DNA of 40,686 bases from JBJXDT01 sp046153505 (GCA_046153505.1 JBJXDT010000004.1:1-40686); one strand, 5' to 3'. Shown: positions 1 to 8,536, numbered from the stretch's first letter. Translations and numbers: made by a program. The notes: generated from the sequence alone by a model not told the origin.

Positions 1-46
1 GAATATATTTGGTATTACAATCACGAAAGGATTAAGACAAAATTAA

Positions 47-83
47 AAGGACTGAGCCCTGTTGAGTACAGAAATCAGTCCTT
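47..83 (-). terminator. Candidate rho-independent terminator distal to fimV
   Basis: Arms AAGGACTGA (47-55) and TCAGTCCTT (75-83) are perfectly complementary, and the loop holds a further CTGT/ACAG pair (59-62/68-71). Read on the minus strand, the stem is followed by TTTTAATTTTG, as expected for an intrinsic terminator. It lies about 75 bases past the fimV stop. The plus-strand side has no comparable T-run. Confidence 0.55.
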
Positions 84-91
84 AAGTTTAA

Positions 92-118
92 CCCCAAATT
101 AATGTCCAACATTTGGGG
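92..118 (-). terminator. Second hairpin just downstream of fimV
   Basis: CCCCAAAT (92-99) pairs perfectly with ATTTGGGG (111-118) around an 11-base loop, 40 bases past the fimV stop. On the minus strand the stem is followed by TTAAACTT, a weak T-rich tail. It probably acts in tandem with the hairpin at 47-83, or protects the mRNA 3' end. Confidence 0.4.
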
Positions 119-157
119 GTCAGTTCAATGTGTCCGGTTTTTATACTGCAAGCAACT

Positions 158-2893
158 TTAAGCAATTTGAGTTAGCAGTTCCTCTGCACGTTTACGTTGA
201 CTGCTGCCGCCTTCTTTGATGATTTCTTCCAGTAGTTCTTTAGCACCTTCTTTGTCATCCATTTCGATATAAGCAGCAACTAATTCCAGCTTGGTTTCAA
301 CTTCCGCAGGTTCTTCAGAAGCCAACTCTGAAGTCGATTCTTTTGCGACTTCAGCAGCATCCCCTAAATCAAGCGAAATACCAGCTAAATCTAGTGGTTT
401 AGCCTCATCTGTAGAGATGGTTGTAATATCAAAGCCAAAATTTTCGTTTGTTGGAGTATCAGATAAGTCGAGCGACACGGCATTTTGCGTTTCTAGAACA
501 GATAATTCATCACCTTTTTCAGCGAAATCACTATCAAAACTCATCTCTTCACCTGTTTCGAATTTCGGGAAATCTAAATTTGGCATAGTGTTGCTAAAAC
601 CAGCATTCATTGCCACTTCAGGTTCAGCTTTTGTAGAATTCAATTCCCCCATACTAAAGTCTAAGCCAGTATCTACCTTCTCAGACGCCATCATAGGCGC
701 ATCTTTAAATATCGGTGATTCTTGTTCTTCTGCCATTTCATCGCCAGTAAAAGCATCACCAAAATCACCTGATTCACCCATGCCTGAATCCATTTGCACC
801 TCGCCCATTTCGCTCATCTCTGAAGTAAGCGAATTAGGCACTGTATCTCCGCCAAAAGACATGTCTAAATCTTTTTCACCCGCCAAAGGAGAGTCGGCAA
901 AATCAGATGCGTCTAATTTACTTTTTTCGTCACCCATGTTTGCTGCAACAACACCAGTTAGACTAGACTTTACTTGGTAAAGAGGGTTGCCTGGCTCAAG
1001 TTTACTTCCAATTTCAGCCACTTTCGCCCATGTTGGATCGTCTGCACCTAACGTTGTGTATAGCTCACCTGAAACAGTCTCAAAAGCTGACATATTTTTG
1101 CTTGCGGCATACATCTCGAGCAATTTAAGATGTAATTCATAACGTTTTGGCTCTTTTGTAATGGCATCTTTTAGAATTTCTTCCGCTTGCGCATCGCGTC
1201 CATACGCCATGTAAACTTCCGCTTCAGCAATCGGGTCAACATCATTGGTATCAATCATGCCGCCACTTGCGCTTTGTGAAAAGTCAGTCAAAAATGACGT
1301 ATCTCCAGTGTCTACGTTAGAGCTTGAGGTATTTCCGAATACAGTGTTAGCTTTTAAACCTCCAGAGGTCATAATCCCTTGTTCAAAATCTGCCAAATTC
1401 TTCTTGCGTTTGTTACGCAAGAACAACCAACCGCCGCCCAATAGAGCCAATAGACCACCAGCGCCGCCTAAAATCATCGGATCTGTACCGTCTAACAAGC
1501 CCGACATAAAGCCTGGCTCCTCAACTGGGACTGGAGCCACAGGTTTCACTTCTGGTTTCGCTGGCTCACTCGGCGCAACAGTTGTTTCAGCAGGTTTTGC
1601 TTCAACTGGTTTTACTTCGGCAGATTTAGTTTCTGCAGGTTTAGCTACTTCAACAGGTGGTGGTGATGGTTTAGCTGCTTCAGCTTCTGCTTGCTTTTGC
1701 GCGTCTGACATCGCATTGCTCTTCATTGCGATAAGTTTTTGCATATCTGCAATTTGTTTTTCTAACGCAGCAGTTCTGTCTTGAGCCTCTTTTAAACTCT
1801 TCTCACGTGCAACAGCTTCTTCCTGAAGCGCCGTTATTTTCGTCTGAAGCGCTTTCGTTTCATTCGCATCGATTTTATTATCGCCAGCTGAGAGTTTTAC
1901 GACATCTTTTGGTCCAACATTAGCTGGCATCGATTTATCTTCTGCAGCGGTTTTAATTTTACCGCCAGACGACTGTGAAGATGCTTCGCTATCTGCGACA
2001 GGTTTTGAATCGGCAACCATGCCGCCTAGTTTGTTACGGTAAGCATTCCAATCTGCGGTTTGTACCTTGATTTCTTTTTTAGCATCTTTACTTGTGATTG
2101 CATTTAGCTCATCAGCAGTTGGCTGACGTATGATTTTGCCCACATTTAAGCGGTTCATATTTGCCCCGCTAAATGCATCTTGATTCGCTTGATACAAACC
2201 TACCAGCATTTGATCTAAACTAACGCCTTCTGGTTTCATGTCTCGCGCTATCTTGGCTAAGGTGTCACCTTTTTGCGTGACATACTCTTGCCCTGTGGTA
2301 TCTGCACTAGATGAACTCGCTTCTGTTTCAGTTGCAGGCGCTGCTTTAGCACGATGTTTGCGTGTCTTTTTAACCGCTCCAACGGGCGCATCAGGGGCAG
2401 CAGTGCTATCTACTGTCACTGCCTTAGTAGATTTAACTACAGGCGCTTGTGCAGTAGAAATTGGCTGAGCGCTACTATCAGCTTCGCCAGTATAACCAGG
2501 CGGATCAAGTAAAACCGTGTATTCGCGTAGAAGACGACCAGAGTTCCAGTCCACTTGCAACAACATATCCAAGAAAGGCTCACTAATTGGCTGGTCGGAA
2601 TTAAGTTTTAGGATTGGTGCGCCGCTGGAATTTTTCGCAACAGCCACTTTAATACTGTTATGCGAAGCTGGTCGCTCTATGCCTTGCGCTGTATACGCCT
2701 CTTCCGAAGCAATGGCAGCTGTAATGGAAGACAACTCATCAGGCGTGATGGAAATCAGCTCAATGTCTGCCCTAAGCGGCTCACCGATACCTGACTGCAC
2801 GTTTAATTTGCCCAAGCCGGCAGCAATCACCGAAATTGGCAACAATGCCATGCACAATGCAACTGAGATTTTCTTTAATTTTGAGCTATGCAC
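158..2893 (-). CDS. fimV: FimV, LysM-domain polar hub / pilus assembly protein
   Basis: The 911-residue protein has the full FimV layout. A signal peptide (about 1-25, cut after VIAA) is followed by the FimV N-terminal region (about 26-135) and a LysM peptidoglycan-binding domain (about 203-256). Then come a coiled coil (about 343-402), a Pro/Ala/Lys/Glu-rich spacer (408-460) and one membrane helix (about 472-493). A long acidic cytoplasmic part follows, with a TPR-like stretch near 550-600 and the conserved C-terminal FimV motif (about 862-911). In other bacteria FimV organises the cell pole and supports type IV pilus assembly and twitching. The start is GTG, with GGGTGG four bases upstream. 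It is the last gene of the minus-strand block after asd, with a 170-base gap that could hold its own promoter. Identification rests on domain order and is firm; its exact role here is inferred. Confidence 0.93.
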   Translation of the reverse strand: MHSSKLKKISVALCMALLPISVIAAGLGKLNVQSGIGEPLRADIELISITPDELSSITAAIASEEAYTAQGIERPASHNSIKVAVAKNSSGAPILKLNSDQPISEPFLDMLLQVDWNSGRLLREYTVLLDPPGYTGEADSSAQPISTAQAPVVKSTKAVTVDSTAAPDAPVGAVKKTRKHRAKAAPATETEASSSSADTTGQEYVTQKGDTLAKIARDMKPEGVSLDQMLVGLYQANQDAFSGANMNRLNVGKIIRQPTADELNAITSKDAKKEIKVQTADWNAYRNKLGGMVADSKPVADSEASSQSSGGKIKTAAEDKSMPANVGPKDVVKLSAGDNKIDANETKALQTKITALQEEAVAREKSLKEAQDRTAALEKQIADMQKLIAMKSNAMSDAQKQAEAEAAKPSPPPVEVAKPAETKSAEVKPVEAKPAETTVAPSEPAKPEVKPVAPVPVEEPGFMSGLLDGTDPMILGGAGGLLALLGGGWLFLRNKRKKNLADFEQGIMTSGGLKANTVFGNTSSSNVDTGDTSFLTDFSQSASGGMIDTNDVDPIAEAEVYMAYGRDAQAEEILKDAITKEPKRYELHLKLLEMYAASKNMSAFETVSGELYTTLGADDPTWAKVAEIGSKLEPGNPLYQVKSSLTGVVAANMGDEKSKLDASDFADSPLAGEKDLDMSFGGDTVPNSLTSEMSEMGEVQMDSGMGESGDFGDAFTGDEMAEEQESPIFKDAPMMASEKVDTGLDFSMGELNSTKAEPEVAMNAGFSNTMPNLDFPKFETGEEMSFDSDFAEKGDELSVLETQNAVSLDLSDTPTNENFGFDITTISTDEAKPLDLAGISLDLGDAAEVAKESTSELASEEPAEVETKLELVAAYIEMDDKEGAKELLEEIIKEGGSSQRKRAEELLTQIA

Positions 2894-2929
2894 TATTCCA
2901 CCCTTAATTTACTAAATATTGCAATAATA

Positions 2930-2958
2930 AAAATAACATCAATTAGTTAGAGTTGCAA
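2930..2958 (-). promoter_or_regulatory. Possible fimV promoter
   Basis: On the minus strand TTGCAA (2953-2958) is followed 17 bases later by TATTTT (2930-2935), upstream of the fimV GTG. Both boxes are imperfect, so this is a suggestion only. It fits the 170-base asd-fimV gap. Confidence 0.28.
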
Positions 2959-2962
2959 GCTC

Positions 2963-2976
2963 ATAATGCACATTAT
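2963..2976. repeat. Short inverted repeat ahead of fimV
   Basis: ATAATG (2963-2968) and CATTAT (2971-2976) form an inverted repeat with a two-base centre, just upstream of the possible fimV -35 box. It could be a regulator site. In AT-rich spacer DNA it may also be chance. Confidence 0.2.
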
Positions 2977-3063
2977 ATTCAACAGCTATGTGATTGTTAG
3001 TGAATACTGTTGGATTTTTTCAAAAAATTGGGTGTTTAGCTTAAAGTTTTTGTCATTATCTAT

Positions 3064-4179
3064 CTAGTTTAACGAAACCAACAAGCGCAGCATGCGGCGT
3101 AAAGGCTCAGCTGCGCCCCATAACAGCTGATCTCCAACTGTAAATGCAGACAAATATTCATCGCCCATATTTAATTTACGCAAACGACCCACTGGCGTGA
3201 TGAGCTTACCCGTCACTGCGGCAGGCGTAAGGTCGCGCATGCTTATCTCTCGCTCATTTGGAATAACTTTCGCCCAAGCGTTGGCTTCGGCCAGCATTTG
3301 ACTGATTTCATCTAAAGGTATGTTTCTTTTAAGCTTGATAGTCATCGCTTGAGAGTGACAACGCATCGCGCCAATGCGCACGCACAAGCCATCCACAGGA
3401 ATTGGATTGCGCTCGCGACCCAAGATTTTATTGGTCTCCGCGCCACCTTTCCACTCCTCTTTGCTTTGGCCGTTGCCTAAATCACTGTCAATCCAAGGAA
3501 TTAAACTACCCGCTAGCGGCACACCAAAATTGGCTTTTGGAAAATTGTCATCGCGCAATATCCCCGCCACTTCCCGGTCAATATCCAAAATTGCTGAAGC
3601 TGGATCTTGCAAGAATGCACTCGCCACGCGGTGCGCTTCGCCCATTTGATTTAGCAACTCGCGCATATTCTGAGCACCAGCACCAGACGCGGCTTGATAG
3701 GTCATAGAGGTTACCCACTCAACCAAATCCGCTTTAAATAGCCCATTTAAAGCCATCAACATCAGTGAAACTGTACAATTCCCCCCGATCCAGTTTTTGC
3801 CGCCTTTGGCAAGCGCATCTTCAATCACATGCATATTCACTGGATCAAGTATGATTACAGAGTCTTGCTTCATTCTAAGTGTTGAAGCAGCGTCAATCCA
3901 ATGTCCAGTCCAGCTAGCATTGCGTAATTTTGGAAACACTGCGCTCGTATATTCTCCTCCTTGACAAGAAACTATCACGTTCATTTTTGCCAATTCTGCG
4001 ATATTATTTGCGTCTTTTAAGACAGGAGAATCCTTGCCAATGCTAGGCGCGGCGCCACCTGCTTGCGAAGTCGTAAAAAATTGCGGCTCAATATTCGCAA
4101 AATCATTTTCTTCCAGCATACGCTGCATAAGCACACTGCCCACCATCCCACGCCAACCTACAAATCCAACTCTTAACAT
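3064..4179 (-). CDS. asd: Aspartate-semialdehyde dehydrogenase
   Basis: This enzyme reduces aspartyl phosphate with NADPH to aspartate semialdehyde, the branch point to lysine/diaminopimelate, threonine and methionine. The 371 residues match the usual length of the proteobacterial Asd family. The N-terminus has the NADP-binding VGFVGWRGMVGS (4-15). GGNCTVSL (132-139) carries the catalytic Cys135, and RIGAMRCHSQ (268-277) carries Arg268 and His275, the substrate-binding and catalytic residues. The ATG lies five bases after the yajQ stop, with only a weak AGAG ribosome site, so translation is probably coupled to yajQ. Downstream is fimV. Placement beside leuB, leuC and leuD matches the common asd-leu grouping in proteobacteria. 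Confidence 0.96.
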   Translation of the reverse strand: MLRVGFVGWRGMVGSVLMQRMLEENDFANIEPQFFTTSQAGGAAPSIGKDSPVLKDANNIAELAKMNVIVSCQGGEYTSAVFPKLRNASWTGHWIDAASTLRMKQDSVIILDPVNMHVIEDALAKGGKNWIGGNCTVSLMLMALNGLFKADLVEWVTSMTYQAASGAGAQNMRELLNQMGEAHRVASAFLQDPASAILDIDREVAGILRDDNFPKANFGVPLAGSLIPWIDSDLGNGQSKEEWKGGAETNKILGRERNPIPVDGLCVRIGAMRCHSQAMTIKLKRNIPLDEISQMLAEANAWAKVIPNEREISMRDLTPAAVTGKLITPVGRLRKLNMGDEYLSAFTVGDQLLWGAAEPLRRMLRLLVSLN

Positions 4180-4184
4180 ATCAA

Positions 4185-4679
4185 TTAATCTCTAAAGTTT
4201 CCAAATTTCAACGGGAAATCCGTTACATTTTTCTTCACAAAAGCAATCGCATCTTGCAAAATATCGCGCTTAGCACCATTCACCCGCACCGTGTCGCCTT
4301 GAATGCTCGCTTGCACTTTCATACCAGAATCTTTAATCAACTTGGTAATGCGCTTTGCTAGCTCCGCATCAATACCCGCGCGGATTTTCAACTCTTGCTT
4401 TACTTTATTGCCACCAACTTTTTGCACATCTTTATGCTCTAAGCGCTTGGAGGAATCGGGCTCTTTTTTCTCCATGCCTGGCAGCAAAATATCCAAAATC
4501 TGACCCAGTTGAAAATCATTATCGCCAAACAAAGTGATTAAGCTGTCTTTCTCATTCAACTCCACTTTGGCGGAAGTGCCTTTAAAATCATAGCGATTTG
4601 TAATTTGCTTACCAGCCGTATCAATCGCATTTTTTAATGCGACCATATCGACTTCAGACGAAATATCAAAAGATGGCAT
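4185..4679 (-). CDS. yajQ: YajQ family nucleotide-binding protein
   Basis: The 164-residue protein begins MPSFDISSEVDM and contains the family hallmarks TNRYDFKGT and IRAGIDAELAKRITKLIKD near the middle, ending in DFPLKFGNFRD. YajQ (UPF0234) proteins are small two-domain cytosolic proteins that bind nucleotides. In Xanthomonas a member acts as a cyclic di-GMP effector. I chose the ATG at 4679 because AAGGGG sits six bases upstream and E. coli YajQ begins with the same MPSFD. A TTG five codons earlier has no such support. It precedes asd by five bases. The cellular role here is not known. Confidence 0.92.
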   Translation of the reverse strand: MPSFDISSEVDMVALKNAIDTAGKQITNRYDFKGTSAKVELNEKDSLITLFGDNDFQLGQILDILLPGMEKKEPDSSKRLEHKDVQKVGGNKVKQELKIRAGIDAELAKRITKLIKDSGMKVQASIQGDTVRVNGAKRDILQDAIAFVKKNVTDFPLKFGNFRD

Positions 4680-4777
4680 ACCAAACCCCTTCAAAAAGTC
4701 TTGATTTAACTCTCAAGCATATAAACGCCTCTGCAAGCCAATATCCATGAGGCTTCCAGCGCTACGCTCTGAATATA

Positions 4778-5089
4778 TTACTCAAAATGACAAACGTAAT
4801 CCAACATTTCAGTCACTTCAATATCAAAGCTGGAGTTACCAGGCACGGTAAATTTATCACCTGCGCCATACGTTTTCCAATTATCTTCGCCTTTTAAACG
4901 CACTTTGCAACCACCTAAATTAATTTCCATTAACTCGGGGGCTTCGGTATTAAAGGTTAAACTACTCGGAAAAATCACGCCTATTGTTGAACGAGTGCCA
5001 TTTGGTAACAACACGGTATGGCTAACGCACTTGCCATCAAAGTAGACATTTGCTTTTTTCTTTACACTTACATTGTCAAACTGAGCCAT
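4778..5089 (-). CDS. ppnP: Pyrimidine/purine nucleoside phosphorylase
   Basis: This 103-residue single-domain protein is of the PpnP (YaiE, DUF1255) cupin family. Members split nucleosides with phosphate to a free base and (deoxy)ribose 1-phosphate. Recognisable stretches are KANVYFDGKCVSHTV, the ELMEINLGG strand and the VPGNSSFDIEV segment, followed by DYVCHF at the C-terminus. The length is close to the E. coli protein (94 residues). AAAGGG lies about nine bases before the ATG. It stands between leuB (175-base gap) and yajQ (98-base gap), so it may be a separate unit in nucleoside salvage. Family membership is firm; substrate range is from family knowledge. Confidence 0.9.
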   Translation of the reverse strand: MAQFDNVSVKKKANVYFDGKCVSHTVLLPNGTRSTIGVIFPSSLTFNTEAPELMEINLGGCKVRLKGEDNWKTYGAGDKFTVPGNSSFDIEVTEMLDYVCHFE

Positions 5090-5123
5090 TTTAAAATTCC
5101 CTTTTATATTTAGAGTTGATTAT

Positions 5124-5141
5124 CGCAGATATTGGTCTGCG
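5124..5141. repeat. Perfect hairpin between leuB and ppnP
   Basis: CGCAGA (5124-5129) and TCTGCG (5136-5141) form a perfect six-pair stem with a six-base loop. No T-run follows on either strand, so a classical terminator is unlikely. It borders the repeat-like segment at 5142-5262 and may be its edge. Confidence 0.4.
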
Positions 5142-5262
5142 GGCATAAAAGTGAGTTCGCAGGATGAAGTGCAAGACGCACAGCACACAGAAACCGGAAT
5201 GTACATTAAAGCACATGAGGATTTCGAGTACTGCGCAACACAGCAATTCACCTACGTAGCAC
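5142..5262. repeat. Candidate dispersed intergenic repeat element
   Basis: The spacer between leuB and ppnP is GC-richer than nearby spacers and reads like an ordered element. Near-complementary ends GTGAGTT (about 5151) and AATTCAC (about 5245) enclose two loosely related halves. I see no second copy in this window. Its plus frame is open but runs straight into antisense leuB, so I do not call a gene. The text resembles dispersed intergenic repeats I have seen in beta- and gammaproteobacteria; this is recollection, not a search. Confidence 0.35.
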
Positions 5263-5264
5263 TT

Positions 5265-6335
5265 TTACATGTTGGCAACGATTTGGTCGCCCATTTCTGA
5301 GCATGATACACGTTTCATGCCTGCTTCATAAATATCGCCTGTACGGTAACCTGCTGCTAATACTTTCTTAATCGCGTTTTCAATGCGCACCGCAGCTACT
5401 TCATTTTCAAAAGTGTAGCGCAACATCATGGCTACAGAGAGGATGGTGGCAATTGGATTAGCTAAGTTTTTACCTGCGATATCAGGTGCAGAGCCGTGTG
5501 AAGGCTCGTACAGACCCTTTTTGGTTTCATTAAGTGAAGCAGAAGCCAACATACCGATGGAGCCCGTCAGCATCGAAGCCTCGTCAGACAAGATGTCGCC
5601 AAAGATATTGCCCGTCACCATCACATCAAATTGTTTTGGGTTGCGGATAAGTTGCATCGCCGCGTTATCCACGTACATATGGCTTAATTCGACTTCTGGG
5701 TATTCTTTGGCCACATCAATCACGATTTCTTTCCAAAACTCAGTGGTTTCAAGCACATTCGCTTTGTCCACAGAACACAGTTTTTTTCCACGCTTCATGG
5801 CAATATCAAACGCCACATGCGCAATACGGCGCACTTCAGATTCTTTATAAATCATGGTGTTAAAGCCTTCTCGCTCGCCTTCGTCATTCACGCGCATACC
5901 ACGTGGTTGTCCAAAATATACGTCACCTGTGAGTTCGCGCACAATCATAATATCCAAACCTGCGACCACTTCTGGTTTGAGTGTAGACGCATTAGCCAAT
6001 TCTGGGTAGAGCACAGCTGGGCGCAAGTTTGCAAACAAGCCTAAGTCTTTACGAATTCCTAACAAACCGCGCTCTGGACGCAATGGGCGGTCTAAGTTGT
6101 CATATTGAGGACCACCAACTGCGCCTAGCAATACCGCATCTGCTGCACGACAGATTTTTTGTGTAAACTCAGGATATGGATGGCCGTATTGGTCATACGC
6201 TTGGCCGCCCAAAGGCGCCTCAGTAAAGGTCATATCCATACCTTCGTTTTTAAGCACATCTAACAGGCGCAATGCTTGTTTGATTATTTCTGGGCCGATG
6301 CCATCACCGGGAAGTACTGCAATATTCATTGTCAT
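5265..6335 (-). CDS. leuB: 3-isopropylmalate dehydrogenase
   Basis: LeuB oxidises and decarboxylates 3-isopropylmalate with NAD to 2-oxoisocaproate, the last specific step before leucine transamination. It also acts on erythro-3-methylmalate in the citramalate route to isoleucine. The 356 residues carry the nucleotide and substrate motifs of the isocitrate/isopropylmalate family: LPGDGIGPEI at the N-terminus, RPLRPERGLLGIRKDLGLFANLRP in the middle (substrate arginines), the VDKANVL loop and VTGNIFGDILSDEASML with the metal-binding aspartates. AGGAA sits seven bases before the ATG at 6335; a second ATG two codons on is also possible. It follows leuD by 16 bases in a leuC-leuD-leuB operon. Confidence 0.97.
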   Translation of the reverse strand: MTMNIAVLPGDGIGPEIIKQALRLLDVLKNEGMDMTFTEAPLGGQAYDQYGHPYPEFTQKICRAADAVLLGAVGGPQYDNLDRPLRPERGLLGIRKDLGLFANLRPAVLYPELANASTLKPEVVAGLDIMIVRELTGDVYFGQPRGMRVNDEGEREGFNTMIYKESEVRRIAHVAFDIAMKRGKKLCSVDKANVLETTEFWKEIVIDVAKEYPEVELSHMYVDNAAMQLIRNPKQFDVMVTGNIFGDILSDEASMLTGSIGMLASASLNETKKGLYEPSHGSAPDIAGKNLANPIATILSVAMMLRYTFENEVAAVRIENAIKKVLAAGYRTGDIYEAGMKRVSCSEMGDQIVANM

Positions 6336-6351
6336 TTCAAATTCCTATTAA

Positions 6352-6990
6352 TTAAGCAAACAACCACGGTTGCGCAGTTTTATGTTTTTGCTCGAAAGTT
6401 TTAATTTTTTCTGCATGTAAAAGCGTCAAACCGATTTCGTCCAAACCATTCAACAAGTTGTGTTTTGAAGTTGGGTGAATGTCAAAAGTGAATGTTTCGC
6501 CAGAAGGCAAGGTCACAGTTTGTGAGGGTAGATCAACGTTTAAGGTATAACCTTCTGTCGCTTCACACTCTTTAAATAACTTATCGACGATGGCGTAACT
6601 CGCGACAATCGGCAGCATGCCGTTTTTGTAGCAATTATTAAAGAAAATATCAGCATAGCTAGGCGCAATAATAACGCGGAACCCGTAATCTTCAATCGCC
6701 CAAGGCGCGTGTTCACGGCTTGAGCCACAGCCAAAGTTCTCACGCGCAAGCATGATTTGTGCGCCTTTGTAACGTGGCTGATTTAGCACAAAATCTTTGT
6801 TTAATGGGCGGTTGGTACAATCCATGCCTGGTTCGCCATGGTCTTTATAGCGCCACTCATCAAACAAATAAGGACCAAAGCCAGAACGTTTAATACTCTT
6901 TAAAAACTGCTTTGGGATAATCGCGTCAGTATCAATGTTGGCGCGGTCTATCGGGCAAGCTAAGCCTTTTAATTGGGTAAATGCTTTCAT
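6352..6990 (-). CDS. leuD: 3-isopropylmalate dehydratase small subunit
   Basis: LeuD is the swivel-domain subunit of isopropylmalate isomerase and works with LeuC to move the hydroxyl group of 2-isopropylmalate through a dehydrated intermediate. The 212-residue length is typical of the proteobacterial form. Motifs are IDRANIDTDAIIPKQFLK near the N-terminus and the conserved NFGCGSSREHAPWA loop (about 84-97). AAAAGGAATAG lies just before the ATG. It is 23 bases after leuC and 16 before leuB. The same LeuCD complex can isomerise citramalate made by CimA, encoded nearby. Confidence 0.97.
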   Translation of the reverse strand: MKAFTQLKGLACPIDRANIDTDAIIPKQFLKSIKRSGFGPYLFDEWRYKDHGEPGMDCTNRPLNKDFVLNQPRYKGAQIMLARENFGCGSSREHAPWAIEDYGFRVIIAPSYADIFFNNCYKNGMLPIVASYAIVDKLFKECEATEGYTLNVDLPSQTVTLPSGETFTFDIHPTSKHNLLNGLDEIGLTLLHAEKIKTFEQKHKTAQPWLFA

Positions 6991-7013
6991 TTTTCTATTC
7001 CTTTTCGCTTAAA

Positions 7014-8420
7014 CTAAACGCTACGCACATCAACAAAATGGCCTGCAATTGCAGCGGCAACTGCCATCGCTGGGCTGACTAAGTGAGTGCGTCCGCCTTG
7101 ACCTTGGCGACCTTCAAAGTTACGGTTTGAGGTGGAAGCACAACGTTCACCGGGGCTGAGTCTATCTGCGTTCATCGCTAAACACATACTGCAACCTGGT
7201 TCGCGCCATTCAAAACCCGCTTCAATAAAAATTTTGTCCAAGCCCTCTTCTTCAGCCATGCGTTTTACTTGGCCAGAGCCTGGCACTACCATCGCCAACT
7301 GTATTGAACTGGCCACTTTTTTACCTTTTGCTACCACCGCTGCGGCACGTAAGTCCTCAATACGGCTATTGGTGCATGAGCCAATAAAGATTTTATCGAG
7401 TTTAATCTCTTCAATTGGCGTGTTGGCAGTTAAACCCATGTATTTCAAAGCATTTTCAATACTGGTACGTTTGGTCGCGTCTTTTTCTTGCGTTGGATCT
7501 GGCACCAATCCGTTAATTGGCAATACTTGCTCTGGTGATGTCCCCCAAGTCACTTGCGGGGCAATATCAGCACCTTTTAACTCAACTACACGATCAAATA
7601 TTGCATCGGCATCACTCGCTAGCGTATTCCAATAAGCCACCGCCTTATCCCAATCAGCTGGTTTTGGCGCGTATTGACGACCCTTTAAGTATTCAGCTGT
7701 TTTCGCATCTGGCGCGATAATGCCAGCGCGTGCGCCCGCTTCAATTGCCATATTGCAAATAGTCATGCGGCCTTCCATGCTTAATGCACGAATCACATCA
7801 CCGCCAAACTCAATCGCGAAGCCGTTACCGCCCGCTGTGCCGATTTTACCAATCACGGCCAAAGCTACGTCTTTTGCGGTCACGCCCACACCCAATTCAC
7901 CATCTACACGCACCAACATGCGTTTAGATTTTTTGGCGATTAAGGTTTGTGTCGCTAACACGTGTTCAACTTCTGATGTGCCAATACCATGCGCCAAAGC
8001 ACCAAACGCGCCATGAGTAGAAGTATGGCTATCGCCACACACCACGGTCATTCCCGGTAAAGTGGTGCCATTCTCAGGCCCAATGACATGAATAATGCCT
8101 TGATTCGCGTGCTTAAATGGAAAGTAAACCAATGCGCCAGTTTCTTTGATATTGCTATCGAGCGTTTCCACTTGCAAGCGTGAAATTGGGTCTTCAATCC
8201 CTTTAGCCCAATCTTTGGTTGGCGTGTTATGGTCAGGGTTAGCTACAATCGTGTCAGCACGCCATGGTTTACGATTTGCCAAACGCAAACCTTCAAACGC
8301 TTGCGGGCTGGTTACTTCATGCACCAAATGTCTGTCAATATAAATTAAACAAGTACCGTCTGCATCTTCATGCACAACGTGCGAATCCCATAATTTATCG
8401 TAAAGCGTTTTTCCCGCCAT
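7014..8420 (-). CDS. leuC: 3-isopropylmalate dehydratase large subunit
   Basis: LeuC is the aconitase-family subunit that holds the [4Fe-4S] cluster of isopropylmalate isomerase. The three cluster cysteines are visible: Cys349 in FIGSCTNSRIEDL, and Cys410 and Cys413 in EPGCSMCLAMN. The N-terminal MAGKTLYDKLWDSHVV and the CGDSHTSTHGAFGALAHGIGTSEVE block (about 128-152) are family signatures. Length 468 is normal. AGGAG is seven bases before the ATG. It heads the leuCDB operon, and its promoter region is shared with a divergent HTH regulator gene, which makes regulation by that protein possible. Confidence 0.97.
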   Translation of the reverse strand: MAGKTLYDKLWDSHVVHEDADGTCLIYIDRHLVHEVTSPQAFEGLRLANRKPWRADTIVANPDHNTPTKDWAKGIEDPISRLQVETLDSNIKETGALVYFPFKHANQGIIHVIGPENGTTLPGMTVVCGDSHTSTHGAFGALAHGIGTSEVEHVLATQTLIAKKSKRMLVRVDGELGVGVTAKDVALAVIGKIGTAGGNGFAIEFGGDVIRALSMEGRMTICNMAIEAGARAGIIAPDAKTAEYLKGRQYAPKPADWDKAVAYWNTLASDADAIFDRVVELKGADIAPQVTWGTSPEQVLPINGLVPDPTQEKDATKRTSIENALKYMGLTANTPIEEIKLDKIFIGSCTNSRIEDLRAAAVVAKGKKVASSIQLAMVVPGSGQVKRMAEEEGLDKIFIEAGFEWREPGCSMCLAMNADRLSPGERCASTSNRNFEGRQGQGGRTHLVSPAMAVAAAIAGHFVDVRSV

Positions 8421-8462
8421 GTTTGCTGCTCCTAAAATAGGTGATTTTTACAAAACAGACGA

Positions 8463-8491
8463 ACGATACGCTTTTATTAATACCCTGACAA
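8463..8491 (-). promoter_or_regulatory. Candidate leuC promoter
   Basis: On the minus strand TTGTCA (8486-8491) and TATCGT (8463-8468) are separated by 17 bases, about 43 bases before the leuC start. The -35 box overlaps the opposite-strand -35 box of the regulator gene. The -10 box is imperfect. Confidence 0.4.
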
Positions 8492-8512
8492 GAATATCAT
8501 TTATACTAGTAT
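8485..8512 (+). promoter_or_regulatory. Candidate promoter of the HTH regulator gene
   Basis: CTGACA (8485-8490) and TAGTAT (8507-8512) lie 16 bases apart, about 25 bases before the regulator start. The -10 box lies inside the palindrome at 8503-8512, as expected of an autoregulated promoter. Confidence 0.38.
8503..8512. promoter_or_regulatory. Palindromic candidate operator between leuC and the regulator
   Basis: ATACTAGTAT is a perfect 10-base palindrome in the shared 116-base spacer. It overlaps the regulator -10 box and lies about 12 bases upstream of the leuC -35 box. HTH dimers bind such sites. Binding by the adjacent gene product is inferred. Confidence 0.4.
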
Positions 8513-8536
8513 TAAGACTAACAGGATAAGTTAAGC

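Noticed and set aside
291..2915. Several long plus-strand open frames opposite fimV
   Set aside because: They are Ser/Ala/Pro-rich mirror frames of a clearly real, domain-rich gene, with no ribosome sites and no recognisable domains.
4680..4694. Longer N-terminus for YajQ from a TTG at 4694
   Set aside because: The ATG at 4679 has a good ribosome site and matches the family start MPSFD.
4723..4752. GCCTC/GAGGC hairpin between ppnP and yajQ as a terminator
   Set aside because: It has only five pairs, a loop of about 17 bases and no T-run.
5151..5330. Small plus-strand frame through the leuB-ppnP spacer
   Set aside because: It starts GTG without a ribosome site and runs into antisense leuB. 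A non-coding repeat explains it better.
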